A DNA stretch of 56,873 nt from Acidobacteriota bacterium (lineage in GTDB: Bacteria; Acidobacteriota; JAAYUB01). This document shows, piece by piece, positions 8,427 to 16,935 of this stretch. Each line of letters starts with the position of its first letter. Position 1 is the stretch's first letter. The notes below the pieces were generated by a model that was not told the DNA's origin, searched no databases, and saw nothing but the letters and a program-made list of their open reading frames with translations. Made by a program: the position numbers and the translations under genes. The stretch is from NCBI GenBank assembly GCA_012517875.1, contig JAAYUB010000175.1:1-56873 (forward strand). The letters are read 5' to 3'.

Positions 8427-9763
8427 GACGTGTACTTCTGGTTGAAGACGATGCCAGCCTTCGGAGCGTGATGTCCTATCACCTGCGGAAGGCGGGCTAT
8501 GAGGTGACGGAGGCCCCTGACGGAGAGCGCGCGTTGAACGCAGCCGCCGAGCGGGCTTTCGACCTCATCCTGACCGACATTCGGATGCCTCAGATGGACG
8601 GTCTGGACCTGCTTCGGCAGCTTCGGACTCGCGATTTGGACGTGCCCGTCGTGATGCTGACGGCTTTCGGAACCATCCACGATGCGGTTGAAGCCATGCG
8701 CTCGGGTGCGTGTGACTACCTGACCAAACCTGTGGAAAAAGACCAGCTGCTTCATGCCGTGGATCGAGCCCTACGGCTGGGAGACCTGGAACGGGAGAAT
8801 CGCCGTTTGCGGGAGGAGTTGGCCGGGCAGAAACCCTTGGAAGCGATCATGGGAACCAGCCCGGCGCTGCAGGAAGTGATGACCCTCCTGCGGCGGGTCG
8901 GGCCCGCGGATGTCACGGCCCTGATCACAGGAGAAAGCGGGACGGGCAAGGAACTCGCCGCACGCGCGCTGCATGCGTTGTCGCCCCGGGCCCACGCCCC
9001 CTTCGTTGCGCTCAACTGCGCCGCCGTGCCGACGGATCTTCTGGAAAGCGAGCTGTTCGGTTATCGGAAGGGAGCCTTCACCGGGGCTTCGACGGATCAC
9101 CAGGGGAAATTCCAGCAGGCTGATGCGGGAACGCTTTTCCTTGACGAGATCAGCGACATGGACATCCGGCTGCAGGCCAAGATCCTGCGCGTGATTCAGG
9201 AGCGCGTGATCGACCCGTTGGGAGGCACCAGGCCGTCGCCGGTCGATGTACGCCTCATCGCCGCCACGAATCGTGACCTCCAGACGATGGTGGCGCAGGG
9301 AAAGTTCCGCGAGGACCTGTATTACCGGCTCAACGTCATCCGCATCCACCTGCCGCCCCTCAGGGAACGGGGCGAGGACGCTCTGCTTCTCCTGGCGCAT
9401 TATTATCGACATTTCGGGGGCGGCGAACTGACCCTGCATCCGGACGCGCGTCAGGTGCTGCGGACATACGGCTGGCCTGGCAATGTCCGCGAAGTGGTCA
9501 ACCTGGGTCAGCGTCTGGCAGTACTGCACCCGCATCAAGAGGTGCGACTGATCATGCTGCCTGACGAAATGGTCAGGGACGCAGCTGCCTCGCCGCCCGT
9601 CGAGTCCGAGGCCGGTCGAGGTTTGTGGGCCATGGAACGGGATGCCGTCTGCCAGGCGTTGGTGAGCCACCATTGGAACCAAGCGGCGGCCGCCCGTGCC
9701 CTGGGAATCCCTCGGCACATCCTGATCTACCGCATGAAGAAGTACAACATCACACGACCGTGA
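8423..9763 (+). CDS. NtrC-family sigma-54-dependent response regulator
   Basis: 446 residues in three domains. Receiver (1-115) with the acidic pair Asp9-Asp10, phospho-acceptor Asp52 (LTDIRMPQMDG), Thr80 and Lys102. AAA+ activator domain (about 140-375) with Walker A GESGTGKE at 170-177, the sigma-54 contact loop GAFTGA at 217-222 and Walker B GTLFLDE at 236-242. C-terminal Fis-type helix-turn-helix (NQAAAARALGIPRHILIYRMKKY). It therefore acts only at -24/-12 promoters; one such candidate lies upstream of the divergent Cys-rich gene. Closest recognisable relatives are ZraR/AtoC-type regulators. Translationally coupled to the kinase. Confidence 0.94.
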   Translation: MRRVLLVEDDASLRSVMSYHLRKAGYEVTEAPDGERALNAAAERAFDLILTDIRMPQMDGLDLLRQLRTRDLDVPVVMLTAFGTIHDAVEAMRSGACDYLTKPVEKDQLLHAVDRALRLGDLERENRRLREELAGQKPLEAIMGTSPALQEVMTLLRRVGPADVTALITGESGTGKELAARALHALSPRAHAPFVALNCAAVPTDLLESELFGYRKGAFTGASTDHQGKFQQADAGTLFLDEISDMDIRLQAKILRVIQERVIDPLGGTRPSPVDVRLIAATNRDLQTMVAQGKFREDLYYRLNVIRIHLPPLRERGEDALLLLAHYYRHFGGGELTLHPDARQVLRTYGWPGNVREVVNLGQRLAVLHPHQEVRLIMLPDEMVRDAAASPPVESEAGRGLWAMERDAVCQALVSHHWNQAAAARALGIPRHILIYRMKKYNITRP

Positions 9764-9778
9764 TCTGGATCAAAACGG

Positions 9779-10276
9779 TTATTTTCTGTTTGGAGCCGGA
9801 GTGTCCGGCGCGTGTTTGTCGGGAATCGGCGCGGGCTCCGGTTCCTGATGCTTGTCCCGGATCATCTGGATGTACTTGTCGGGATCGTCTTTCATTTTTT
9901 TCGAGCAGTAGTCGCCGCATGAATAGAGCCGATACCCATTCACATCCACATATTTACTCGTGCGATCAACTTTCATGCCGCATGGCGGACAGAACGACTG
10001 CGGGGGCGGGGTCTTGGCCAGGGTCACCCCTTGCTTTTTCAAAGTGTCGAGATACTGTTGAGGATTCTTCTTGAATTTATCGATGCAGGCCGAGCTGCAG
10101 AAGTAGATCCGGTAGCCGTCCCGGTCGATATGAAAATGCTTGCCGATGGCTTTGTTTGAGACGGGACATCGAGTTTGCGGCCGGGCGGACTCCGCATCCA
10201 GCCCCCCCATCAGCGCCACCAGGCCGGTCAGGTACAATGCACAACCCGCTGCGCGCGTGAACCGGATCGGTCGCAT
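9779..10276 (-). CDS. Exported protein with two YHS/TRASH-like metal-binding motifs
   Basis: 165 residues from the ATG at 10276, which has a strong AGGAGG; the open frame extends further upstream but lacks a site. A signal peptide (about 1-28) is followed by two similar units: CPVSNKAIG...GYRIYFCSSAC (Cys37, Cys60, Cys64) and CPPCGMKV...GYRLYSCGDYC (Cys96, Cys99, Cys120, Cys124), each with the aromatic-Cys-x3-Cys ending of YHS/TRASH domains that bind heavy metals. The tail is Pro/Lys-rich. Probably a periplasmic metal (Cu, Ag, Hg?) binder or sensor. It is convergent with the NtrC-type regulator and divergent from the DUF302 gene. Confidence 0.78.
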   Translation of the reverse strand: MRPIRFTRAAGCALYLTGLVALMGGLDAESARPQTRCPVSNKAIGKHFHIDRDGYRIYFCSSACIDKFKKNPQQYLDTLKKQGVTLAKTPPPQSFCPPCGMKVDRTSKYVDVNGYRLYSCGDYCSKKMKDDPDKYIQMIRDKHQEPEPAPIPDKHAPDTPAPNRK

Positions 10277-10321
10277 GGCTGCCTCCTGTGAACGATGTCG
10301 CTCGGCCCAATTCCTACCATG

Positions 10322-10350
10322 ATTATACGCGACCATCCAACCGCAGGCAA
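10322..10350 (-). promoter_or_regulatory. Promoter of the YHS-motif gene
   Basis: TTGCCT-N17-TATAAT on the minus strand (-35 at 10345-10350, -10 at 10322-10327). Start predicted near 10315, 39 bases before the chosen ATG, which supports that start over the upstream ones. Confidence 0.6.
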
Positions 10351-10432
10351 TTGGGTCGCTGTGTTCGGAATCCGGATGCACCCTCAGGTCATCTGTTCGA
10401 TATGAAATTTGATCTGTCATGGAGGTCGTGAC

Positions 10433-10819
10433 ATGCCCTATTACTTCAACAAGACCGTTCAGATGCCTTTCCCGGATGTCGTCGCCAAGGTCATGGACGG
10501 TCTAGCCGCCGAGGGCTTCGGCGTGCTTTCGGACATTGACGTCAAAGCAACCATGAAGCGCAAGCTGGATATCGAATTTCAAAACTATCGGATCCTGGGC
10601 GCCTGCAACCCGCCGTTCGCATACCGCGCACTCCAAATCGAGGACAAGATTGGCACCTTGATGCCCTGCAACGTCATCGTGCAGGAGCGAACGCCGGGGA
10701 CAGTGGAGGTCGCTGCCGTCAATCCGATGGTATCCATGCAGGCAGTGGACAAACCGGAGCTGCGCGAAGTGGCCGAAGAAGTCACTGCCCGTCTTCGGCG
10801 GGTGATTGACCGGCTCTGA
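10433..10819 (+). CDS. DUF302 protein
   Basis: 128 residues from ATG 10433, which has GGAGGT seven bases upstream; the open frame begins eight codons earlier. The sequence follows the DUF302 (COG3439) pattern: DVVAKVMDGLAAEGFGVLSDIDVKATM, then YRILGACNPPFAYRALQIEDKIGTLMPC and VAAVNPMVSM. No signal peptide. DUF302 proteins are small dimeric proteins of unknown function, often found beside sulfur, metal or redox genes. It is divergent from the YHS-motif protein and just upstream of the tetR efflux operon. Confidence 0.88.
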   Translation: MPYYFNKTVQMPFPDVVAKVMDGLAAEGFGVLSDIDVKATMKRKLDIEFQNYRILGACNPPFAYRALQIEDKIGTLMPCNVIVQERTPGTVEVAAVNPMVSMQAVDKPELREVAEEVTARLRRVIDRL

Positions 10820-10877
10820 TATCGCATTCTCCTCAAAAATTCCCTCATCCTTATTCTGGACATGAACAAATAAATTA

Positions 10878-10907
10878 TTGACAATGTGAATTACCATTCA
10901 CTATTAT
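10878..10907 (+). promoter_or_regulatory. Promoter of the tetR-efflux operon
   Basis: TTGACA (10878-10883), 18-base spacer, TATTAT (10902-10907). The perfect -35 and near-perfect -10 suggest a strong promoter held in check by the two palindromes lying on it. Confidence 0.75.
10886..10901. promoter_or_regulatory. TetR operator 1
   Basis: GTGAAT-TACC-ATTCAC, a perfect inverted repeat filling the spacer between -35 and -10. Shares GTGAA-N6-TTCAC with operator 2, 22 bp away centre to centre (two helical turns). Confidence 0.7.
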
Positions 10908-10925
10908 GTGAACATTCGTTCACAT
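10906..10925. promoter_or_regulatory. TetR operator 2
   Basis: ATGTGAAC-ATTC-GTTCACAT, a perfect 20-base palindrome covering the end of the -10 box, the start point and the ATG at 10924. Because that ATG lies in the operator and GGAG at 10926-10929 serves the next one, translation most likely begins at 10936. Confidence 0.75.
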
Positions 10926-10935
10926 GGAGCATTCA

Positions 10936-11532
10936 ATGACCCAGCGTATGGATTCCAAACAAAGAAAAGAGCAGCTCATGCATCATTCGCTGGAAATCAT
11001 CTCGCGGTCGGGTCTGCGGGGTCTTAGCATGGCGGGGTTGGCCCGGCTTGTCGGGCTGGTCCCGTCGGCGATCTATCGGCACTATCCGAACAAGCAGCTC
11101 CTGATTCTGGCAATTTTTGAGCATTTGAGAGAGCATGTGTTCGCCAATATCAAGGAGGCTTGTGCCAGTGTTCAAGATCCGCTAGAGCGTTTGCGGATCA
11201 TCCTGATGCAGAACATCACGCTGATCCGGCATTTTCAGGCCATTCCGCGCATTCTCCTTTCGGACAGCGTCTATAGCGGCTCTCAGGAATGCCGTCGGAT
11301 GGCGTACGACATGATCCGATCCGTTCAGGCCAGAATTGCCAAAATCATCGTTGAGGGTCAGGTCCACGGCCAGATCCGCTCAGAATTGAATCCACATGAT
11401 GTTGCCGTCCTGTTCTGGGGAATCATGCCCCCGACGGCTATTCTGTGGATTCTGAGCAACGAGCGGTTTGATGTGAACCGCCACGTGGAACAAGCCTGGG
11501 AGCTGTTCCGTCGGGCGATCGCTACCCGATGA
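10936..11532 (+). CDS. TetR-family repressor (CecR-like position)
   Basis: 198 residues from ATG 10936, served by GGAG six bases upstream. The N-terminal helix-turn-helix reads GLRGLSMAGLARLVGLVPSAIYRHYPNKQLL, the TetR signature; the rest is an all-helical ligand/dimer domain. It is the first gene of an operon with an HlyD-type adaptor, two ABC ATPases, two permeases and TolC, the same order as E. coli cecR(ybiH)-ybhGFSR, so it probably represses that pump and itself through the two palindromes at its promoter. Inducer unknown; for CecR, antibiotic sensitivity phenotypes are known. Confidence 0.92.
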   Translation: MTQRMDSKQRKEQLMHHSLEIISRSGLRGLSMAGLARLVGLVPSAIYRHYPNKQLLILAIFEHLREHVFANIKEACASVQDPLERLRIILMQNITLIRHFQAIPRILLSDSVYSGSQECRRMAYDMIRSVQARIAKIIVEGQVHGQIRSELNPHDVAVLFWGIMPPTAILWILSNERFDVNRHVEQAWELFRRAIATR

Positions 11533-11559
11533 GAGTCTAACGCCAGATAGGAGTCAGTT

Positions 11560-12708
11560 ATGTATCGCCATGCCGTCACCGTGGTTGCTCTATGCACCCT
11601 GGCTGTTTGGATCATTGTGCTCGGAGGTTGTAGCTCGGAACATTCCGGCACAGTCCGCTTTTCAGGCAATCTTGAGGTCACAGACGCGGATGTGGGTTTC
11701 AAGATCTCCGGCCGGGTTCTGGAGCGCGCCGTATCGGAGGGGGATCTCGTCACGGCCGGCCAGCCGGTCGCGCGCCTGGAAGACGCCGACATTCGACAGG
11801 AGGTGGCCATGCGGAAAGCAGAGCTGCAGGCCGCCAGAGCCTACCTGGATGAGCTGGAGGCCGGCTCCCGGCCTGAGGTCATCGCCCAGGCGGAAGCTGC
11901 AGTCCAACGCGCCGCCGCCTGGTTGAAGGAGTTGCAGACCGGCAGCCGTCCGCAGGAGATTGCCTCGGCCGAAGCGGCCGTGGCCAGCGCCGCCGCCGAC
12001 TTTGAACGGATTCGCCAGGACTTCGAGCGGCAGCGGGCGCTCTTTCAAAAAGACGTGATCTCCGAACGGGAATTTCAGACCTATCAATCGTCATACGACA
12101 TGGCCCAAGCCCGACTCCGCGAAGCGGAGGAGCGTCTGAGCCTGATTCGGGAGGGGCCGCGCACGGAGCAGGTGGAGCAGGCCCGTGCCGCACTAAGAGA
12201 AGCAGAGGCGCGCCAGCGGGAAATTCGCAACGGCCCCCGTGCGGAGACCATCGAGCAGGCGCAGGCCCGGCTGCAGCAGGCGCGCGAGGCGTTGCAGTTG
12301 TCCGAAACTCGCCTGAGCTACACCACGATTGTTTCGCCCCTGACCGGAGTTGTGCTGACGGACAACATCGAAGCCGGCGAGATTGTGGCGCCCGGCACAC
12401 CCGTGGTCACCGTGGGTGACCTGCACCATGTCTGGCTGCGAGGGTACGTCGCTGAGACCGATCTGGGCCGGATCAAGGTGGGGCAGGCGGTGCGCGTCAC
12501 TGCGGACACGCATCCGGACAAGGTATATCGGGGCCGGGTGACGTTTATCGCCTCCGAAGCCGAATTCACGCCGCGCAGTGTACAAACCACCAAGGAACGG
12601 GTGAAATTGGTGTACCGCATCAAGGTCGATATTCCGAATCCTGACCTGGAACTCAAGCCCGGCATGCCGGCGGACGGCGAAATCGACACCGCGGGGGCCG
12701 GCCAATGA
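11560..12708 (+). CDS. HlyD-family membrane-fusion adaptor lipoprotein (YbhG-like)
   Basis: 382 residues. Lipobox LGGC with Cys24 after a hydrophobic signal, so it is probably lipid-anchored. Biotinyl-lipoyl half-domain at about 35-65 (GFKISGRVLERAVSEGDLV), a long helical hairpin with four related repeats (ELEAGSRPEVIAQAEAAV, ELQTGSRPQEIASAEAAV, IREGPRTEQVEQARAAL, IRNGPRAETIEQAQARL), then the second half-domain SPLTGVVLTDNIEAGEIVAPG and a beta-barrel part. It would bridge the ABC-2 permeases and TolC. AGGAG precedes the ATG. It overlaps the next gene by an ATGA junction. Confidence 0.93.
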   Translation: MYRHAVTVVALCTLAVWIIVLGGCSSEHSGTVRFSGNLEVTDADVGFKISGRVLERAVSEGDLVTAGQPVARLEDADIRQEVAMRKAELQAARAYLDELEAGSRPEVIAQAEAAVQRAAAWLKELQTGSRPQEIASAEAAVASAAADFERIRQDFERQRALFQKDVISEREFQTYQSSYDMAQARLREAEERLSLIREGPRTEQVEQARAALREAEARQREIRNGPRAETIEQAQARLQQAREALQLSETRLSYTTIVSPLTGVVLTDNIEAGEIVAPGTPVVTVGDLHHVWLRGYVAETDLGRIKVGQAVRVTADTHPDKVYRGRVTFIASEAEFTPRSVQTTKERVKLVYRIKVDIPNPDLELKPGMPADGEIDTAGAGQ

Positions 12709-13658
12709 CCGAAACCGTGCGCGCCAGCGAGCTGACGCGTCGATTCAACGGTCGGACCGTGGTGAATCGCGTCAACCTGGTGGTGTCGGCCGGCGAAATC
12801 TATGGCCTGGTAGGTCCCGACGGAGCGGGTAAAACCACCACCCTGCGGATGCTGGCGGCGATCCTGAATCCCACATCGGGCGACGCCTGGACGGCCGGCC
12901 GCCACACTGTGCGCGAAGCCGAGGCGGTGAAAGAACGGATCGGCTACATGAGCCAGCGCTTCGGACTGTATCCGGATCTGACGGTCATGGAAAATTTGTT
13001 GTTCTATGCGGATATCTACGGTGTCCCCCGGCAGGGCCGCGAACAGACCGTTGACCGGCTGCTTGAATTCAGCAACCTGAACCCCTTTCGGGAGCGGCGC
13101 GCCGGGCGGCTCTCGGGCGGGATGAAACAGAAACTGGCCCTGGCCTGCGCGCTCGTACACACGCCCGAAGTTCTGCTGCTGGACGAACCTACCAACGGGG
13201 TCGATCCCGTGTCCCGACGCGAGTTGTGGCGCATCTTGTACCTGCTCATGCGGGAGGGCGTGGCTGTCATTGTCACGACGGCGTATCTGGATGAGGCGGA
13301 ACGGTGCAACCGGCTGGGGCTCCTGCATAAAGGCAGACTGGTGGCCAGCGGCTCGCCGCAGGAGATCAAACAGCTCATGCGCGGCCAGATCCTGGAAGTC
13401 CGCACGTCGGATGCGCGGCGCGCTGCCGAACGGCTGCGGCGGGATCGCCCGCAGGCGGTGACTCTGTTCGGCGACCGCCTGCATGTGGTGGCCGATGCCC
13501 GGGAGTCAACCGCAGCCTGGATCAGGCGAAATCTGAGCGCGGTTGGCATTGAGGTAATGGACATTCGATCCGTGGAGCCGGCGCTTGAGGATGTGTTCAT
13601 TTCGGTATTGTCCGATTCCGAGCGGGAGCAGGCGCACGATGGCGACCGAATCCAATGA
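12705..13658 (+). CDS. ABC transporter ATPase, first of pair (YbhF N-half-like)
   Basis: 317 residues. Walker A GPDGAGKT at 37-44, signature LSGGMKQK at about 136-143, Walker B LLLDEP at 157-162, then the C-terminal extension common in ABC-2 ATPases. In E. coli the two ATPase halves are one protein (YbhF); here they are two genes overlapping by 20 bases. With the second ATPase it would power drug or amphiphile export through the downstream permeases. The H-loop position reads VTTAYLDEAE, with Tyr-Leu where His-Tyr-Met is usual, so this half may be the less active partner of a heterodimer. Confidence 0.92.
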   Translation: MTETVRASELTRRFNGRTVVNRVNLVVSAGEIYGLVGPDGAGKTTTLRMLAAILNPTSGDAWTAGRHTVREAEAVKERIGYMSQRFGLYPDLTVMENLLFYADIYGVPRQGREQTVDRLLEFSNLNPFRERRAGRLSGGMKQKLALACALVHTPEVLLLDEPTNGVDPVSRRELWRILYLLMREGVAVIVTTAYLDEAERCNRLGLLHKGRLVASGSPQEIKQLMRGQILEVRTSDARRAAERLRRDRPQAVTLFGDRLHVVADARESTAAWIRRNLSAVGIEVMDIRSVEPALEDVFISVLSDSEREQAHDGDRIQ

Positions 13659-14610
13659 AGCAGCGGTGGTGGTTACCGATCTGGTGAAGCGGTTCGGCGC
13701 GTTCACCGCAGTGGACCGGGTCAGCTTTTCCGTGCGCCGGGGGGAGATTTTCGGTTTTCTGGGACCCAACGGCGCCGGTAAATCCACCACGATCCGAATG
13801 CTGTGCGGGCTGCTCCGGCCCACCGCCGGCAGCGGCTCCGTCGCCGGTTTCGACATCTGGACGGAATCTGAACAGATTAAATCGAATATCGGGTATATGA
13901 GTCAGAAATTCTCGCTGTACGAAGACCTGACTGTGGAGGAGAACATCGACTTCTACAGCGGGATCTACCGGCTGGCCGCCGACCGGAAGACCGACCGAAA
14001 AGAATGGGTGATCCGGATGGCGGGACTGGAGGAACACCGCCGGTCGAAGACAGCCACTCTCTCGGGTGGCTGGAAACAGCGCTTGGCACTAGGATGCGCG
14101 ATTCTGCACGAACCGCCCATCCTGTTCCTCGACGAACCCACCTCCGGCGTGGATCCAAACAGCCGCCGGCGATTCTGGGAGCTCATCTATGACATGGCTG
14201 GCGCCGGCGTGACGGTATTCGTCACAACTCATTACATGGACGAAGCCGAATACTGCGACCGGGTGGGATTGATCTACCGGGGCGAGCTGATAGCCAACGG
14301 CTCGCCCATGGTTTTGAAGACGAAACACATGCCGGAGGACGTTTTGGAAATCTGGTGCGATCGGCCGCAGGAAGCCATGGCGTTGGTGGAACGCCAGCCC
14401 GGAGTCAAGGAAGCGGCCCTCTTCGGGCGGGCGATGCACGCCGTGGTTCATGATCGCGAGCTCTCCGCGACCGCCATCGCCCAGGCATTGGATGGCGCCG
14501 GCTTCCACCTGGAGCGTTTGGAACCGGTCACACCGTCGCTGGAGGATGTGTTCGTGTCCCTCATCGAGGCGCGGGACCGGCGCGACAACGGAACGGAGGC
14601 GCCGGCATGA
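13639..14610 (+). CDS. ABC transporter ATPase, second of pair (YbhF C-half-like)
   Basis: 323 residues from ATG 13639; the open frame is longer but the upstream part lies inside the preceding gene. Walker A GPNGAGKS at about 42-49, signature LSGGWKQR, Walker B ILFLDEP, and an intact H-loop TTHYMDEAE, unlike the first ATPase. Together they form the nucleotide-binding pair of an ABC-2 exporter. The C-terminal regulatory extension ends LEDVFVSLIEARDR, as is usual for this subfamily. Overlaps the permease gene by four bases. Confidence 0.92.
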   Translation: MATESNEAAVVVTDLVKRFGAFTAVDRVSFSVRRGEIFGFLGPNGAGKSTTIRMLCGLLRPTAGSGSVAGFDIWTESEQIKSNIGYMSQKFSLYEDLTVEENIDFYSGIYRLAADRKTDRKEWVIRMAGLEEHRRSKTATLSGGWKQRLALGCAILHEPPILFLDEPTSGVDPNSRRRFWELIYDMAGAGVTVFVTTHYMDEAEYCDRVGLIYRGELIANGSPMVLKTKHMPEDVLEIWCDRPQEAMALVERQPGVKEAALFGRAMHAVVHDRELSATAIAQALDGAGFHLERLEPVTPSLEDVFVSLIEARDRRDNGTEAPA

Positions 14611-15740
14611 ACCTCCGCCGTCTCTGGGCGATGGCCCGGAAAGAGTTCATCCATATTTTCCGCGATTTTCGCAGTCTGGGAATGGCGATCGCACTTCCCA
14701 TGTTTATGCTGTTGCTGTTCGGGTACGCCCTGACTCTGGATCTAGATCGCGTGCCCTTTCTCGTCTGGGATCAGCACCCATCGCCTGCCAGCCGAAACCT
14801 GGTGAGCGCATTCACCGGCTCCCGCTACTTCAAGTTGACCGGCAGCATTCGCCACTATGAGGAAGCCGTGATCGCCATCGACGAGCGTCGGGCGCAGTTC
14901 GCGCTGGTCATTCCCACGGATTTCAGCGAGCGGCTCGAAGCCGGACGGACGGCGCCGATCCAGATTCTGCTGGACGGCAGCGATGCAAACACCGCCACCC
15001 TTGTTCTCGGGTACGCCGAAGCCGTCGTCCAAGCCGCATCCGGCCGGATTGCGGTGGAAGCCACGCCACGGAAGGGCATTTCGCTGCGTTTACCCCGGCT
15101 GGAGATGCGTCCCCGGATCTGGTTCAACGAAGATATGGAGTCCCGCAATTTCATCATCCCGGGTTTGATCGCAGTGATTCTGTCGATCCTTGCCGCCCTG
15201 TTGACCTCACTGACCGTGGCCCGGGAGTGGGAAACCGGCACGATGGAGCAACTCATTTCCACACCGGTGAAGCGGATCGAAATCATTCTCGGCAAGCTGA
15301 TCCCGTATTTCGTCATCGGCATGTTCGATGTGATGCTGGCGGTGGTGCTGGGCAAGTATCTGTTCCAAGTGCCTGTCCGGGGTCGGATCGAACTCATCTT
15401 CGGTTCGGCTGCACTCTTTCTGGCCGGCGCGCTCGGGGTGGGCGTGCTGATCAGCGTCATCACTCGAGCGCAACTACTCTCCAGCCAACTGGCCATGATC
15501 GTGACCTATCTGCCGGCACTCATGCTGTCGGGTTTCGTGTTCGCCATCCGCAACATGCCGGAACCCCTGCAGTGGATCACCTACGTGGTCCCCGCGCGGT
15601 ATTTCGTCAGTCTGCTGAAAGGGATCTTCCTGAAAGGACTTCGGGTTGAGAATCTGTTCGTTGAACTGAGCCTGCTGGCAGTGTTCGCCTTGGCGATGCT
15701 GACGCTGAGCACGATCTGCTTGCGAAAAAGGTTGGACTAG
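14607..15740 (+). CDS. ABC-2 type permease (YbhS/YbhR-like), first
   Basis: 377 residues: an N-terminal membrane helix at about 25-42, a large extracytoplasmic domain of about 130 residues, then five helices in the C-terminal half, with the ABC-2 hallmark segment REWETGTMEQLISTPV after the second helix. It is about 40 percent alike by eye to the next gene, so the two probably form a heterodimeric pore. Part of the tetR-controlled efflux operon; acts in the inner membrane. Confidence 0.92.
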   Translation: MNLRRLWAMARKEFIHIFRDFRSLGMAIALPMFMLLLFGYALTLDLDRVPFLVWDQHPSPASRNLVSAFTGSRYFKLTGSIRHYEEAVIAIDERRAQFALVIPTDFSERLEAGRTAPIQILLDGSDANTATLVLGYAEAVVQAASGRIAVEATPRKGISLRLPRLEMRPRIWFNEDMESRNFIIPGLIAVILSILAALLTSLTVAREWETGTMEQLISTPVKRIEIILGKLIPYFVIGMFDVMLAVVLGKYLFQVPVRGRIELIFGSAALFLAGALGVGVLISVITRAQLLSSQLAMIVTYLPALMLSGFVFAIRNMPEPLQWITYVVPARYFVSLLKGIFLKGLRVENLFVELSLLAVFALAMLTLSTICLRKRLD

Positions 15741-15742
15741 CC

Positions 15743-16873
15743 GTGCTGGAACGAATTCGCCACATGCTCATCAAGGAGTTCATCCAGGTGCTGCGCGACC
15801 CGCGCATGCGCGGCGTGATCTTCCTGGCACCGATCTTCCAGCTGCTGGTTCTGAGCTACGCCATCACGACGGACATCCGGAACATTTCGCTGGCTGTGTT
15901 TGACCAGGACCGGACGGTCGCCAGCCGGCAACTGGTGCAACGGTTTTCGGGATCCGGGTACTTCGTCGTGGAACGCCAGCTTGTGAGCGAGAATGAAATT
16001 CGGGACATGCTGGACGGATCCGACGTTCAGATCGTCCTGCGGATCGGCCAGGGCTACGGCGGAGATATCGGCGCCGGCCGACCCGCAACCGTCCAGGTGA
16101 TTCTGGATGGAACCGACTCCAATACCGCCAGCGTGATCCTGCAGTACGCCGGACGTTTGATCGCCGACCACTCCCGCCAGATCCAACTCGAAGCCTTCCG
16201 CCGCCAGGCCGGATCGGTCTTGCCAGCCGGCCATATCGATCTGCGACCGCGCGCCTGGTTCAATCCGAACCTGGAGAGCCGCATTTACTACGTACCGGGT
16301 TTCATCGCCATCATCGTCACCCTGGTCACCCTGATGCTGACCAGCATGGCGGTGGTGCGGGAGAAGGAGATCGGCACCATGGAACAGCTCCTGGTGTCGC
16401 CCATCACGCCGTGGGAGTTCATTCTGGGCAAGTCGGTGCCGTTCGCCATCATCGCGTTTGCCGACGTCATCCTGGCAACCACCGTCGGCGTTCTCTGGTT
16501 CGATGTGCCGGTGCGGGGCAGCCTGATCCTGCTATTCCTGGCCACCGGCATCTACCTGCTGAGCACGCTCGGCATCGGGCTGCTCATCTCCACCATCAGC
16601 CGGACGCAGCAGCAGGCCATGATGACGACGTTTTTCTTTTTCATGCCGGCCATCATGCTGTCCGGGTTCATGTTTCCCATCGCCAACATGCCCGAAATCA
16701 TCCAGTGGATCACATACGCCAATCCACTGCGCTATTTTCTGGTCATCATTCGTGAGCTTTTCCTGAAAGGTATCGGATTCAACGTGTTGTGGCCCCAGCT
16801 GGTGGCGCTGCTGGTCATCGGCGTGACGACGCTCGGGTTCGCCACCCGACGGTTTAAAAAGACCATGGTCTGA
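15743..16873 (+). CDS. ABC-2 type permease (YbhS/YbhR-like), second
   Basis: 376 residues with a GTG start two bases after the previous stop. Same architecture as its neighbour: helix 1, an extracytoplasmic domain with LDGTDSNTASVIL, and a C-terminal five-helix bundle containing REKEIGTMEQLLVSPI. Ends 62 bases before the TolC start. With the first permease and the two ATPases it completes a YbhFSR-type exporter. Confidence 0.92.
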   Translation: MLERIRHMLIKEFIQVLRDPRMRGVIFLAPIFQLLVLSYAITTDIRNISLAVFDQDRTVASRQLVQRFSGSGYFVVERQLVSENEIRDMLDGSDVQIVLRIGQGYGGDIGAGRPATVQVILDGTDSNTASVILQYAGRLIADHSRQIQLEAFRRQAGSVLPAGHIDLRPRAWFNPNLESRIYYVPGFIAIIVTLVTLMLTSMAVVREKEIGTMEQLLVSPITPWEFILGKSVPFAIIAFADVILATTVGVLWFDVPVRGSLILLFLATGIYLLSTLGIGLLISTISRTQQQAMMTTFFFFMPAIMLSGFMFPIANMPEIIQWITYANPLRYFLVIIRELFLKGIGFNVLWPQLVALLVIGVTTLGFATRRFKKTMV

Positions 16874-16935
16874 CCGGAGGGACAACCGTGTGGGCCAGGA
16901 CTGCCAGTTTGTCGGCGACAGATGAGGAGGATGCG

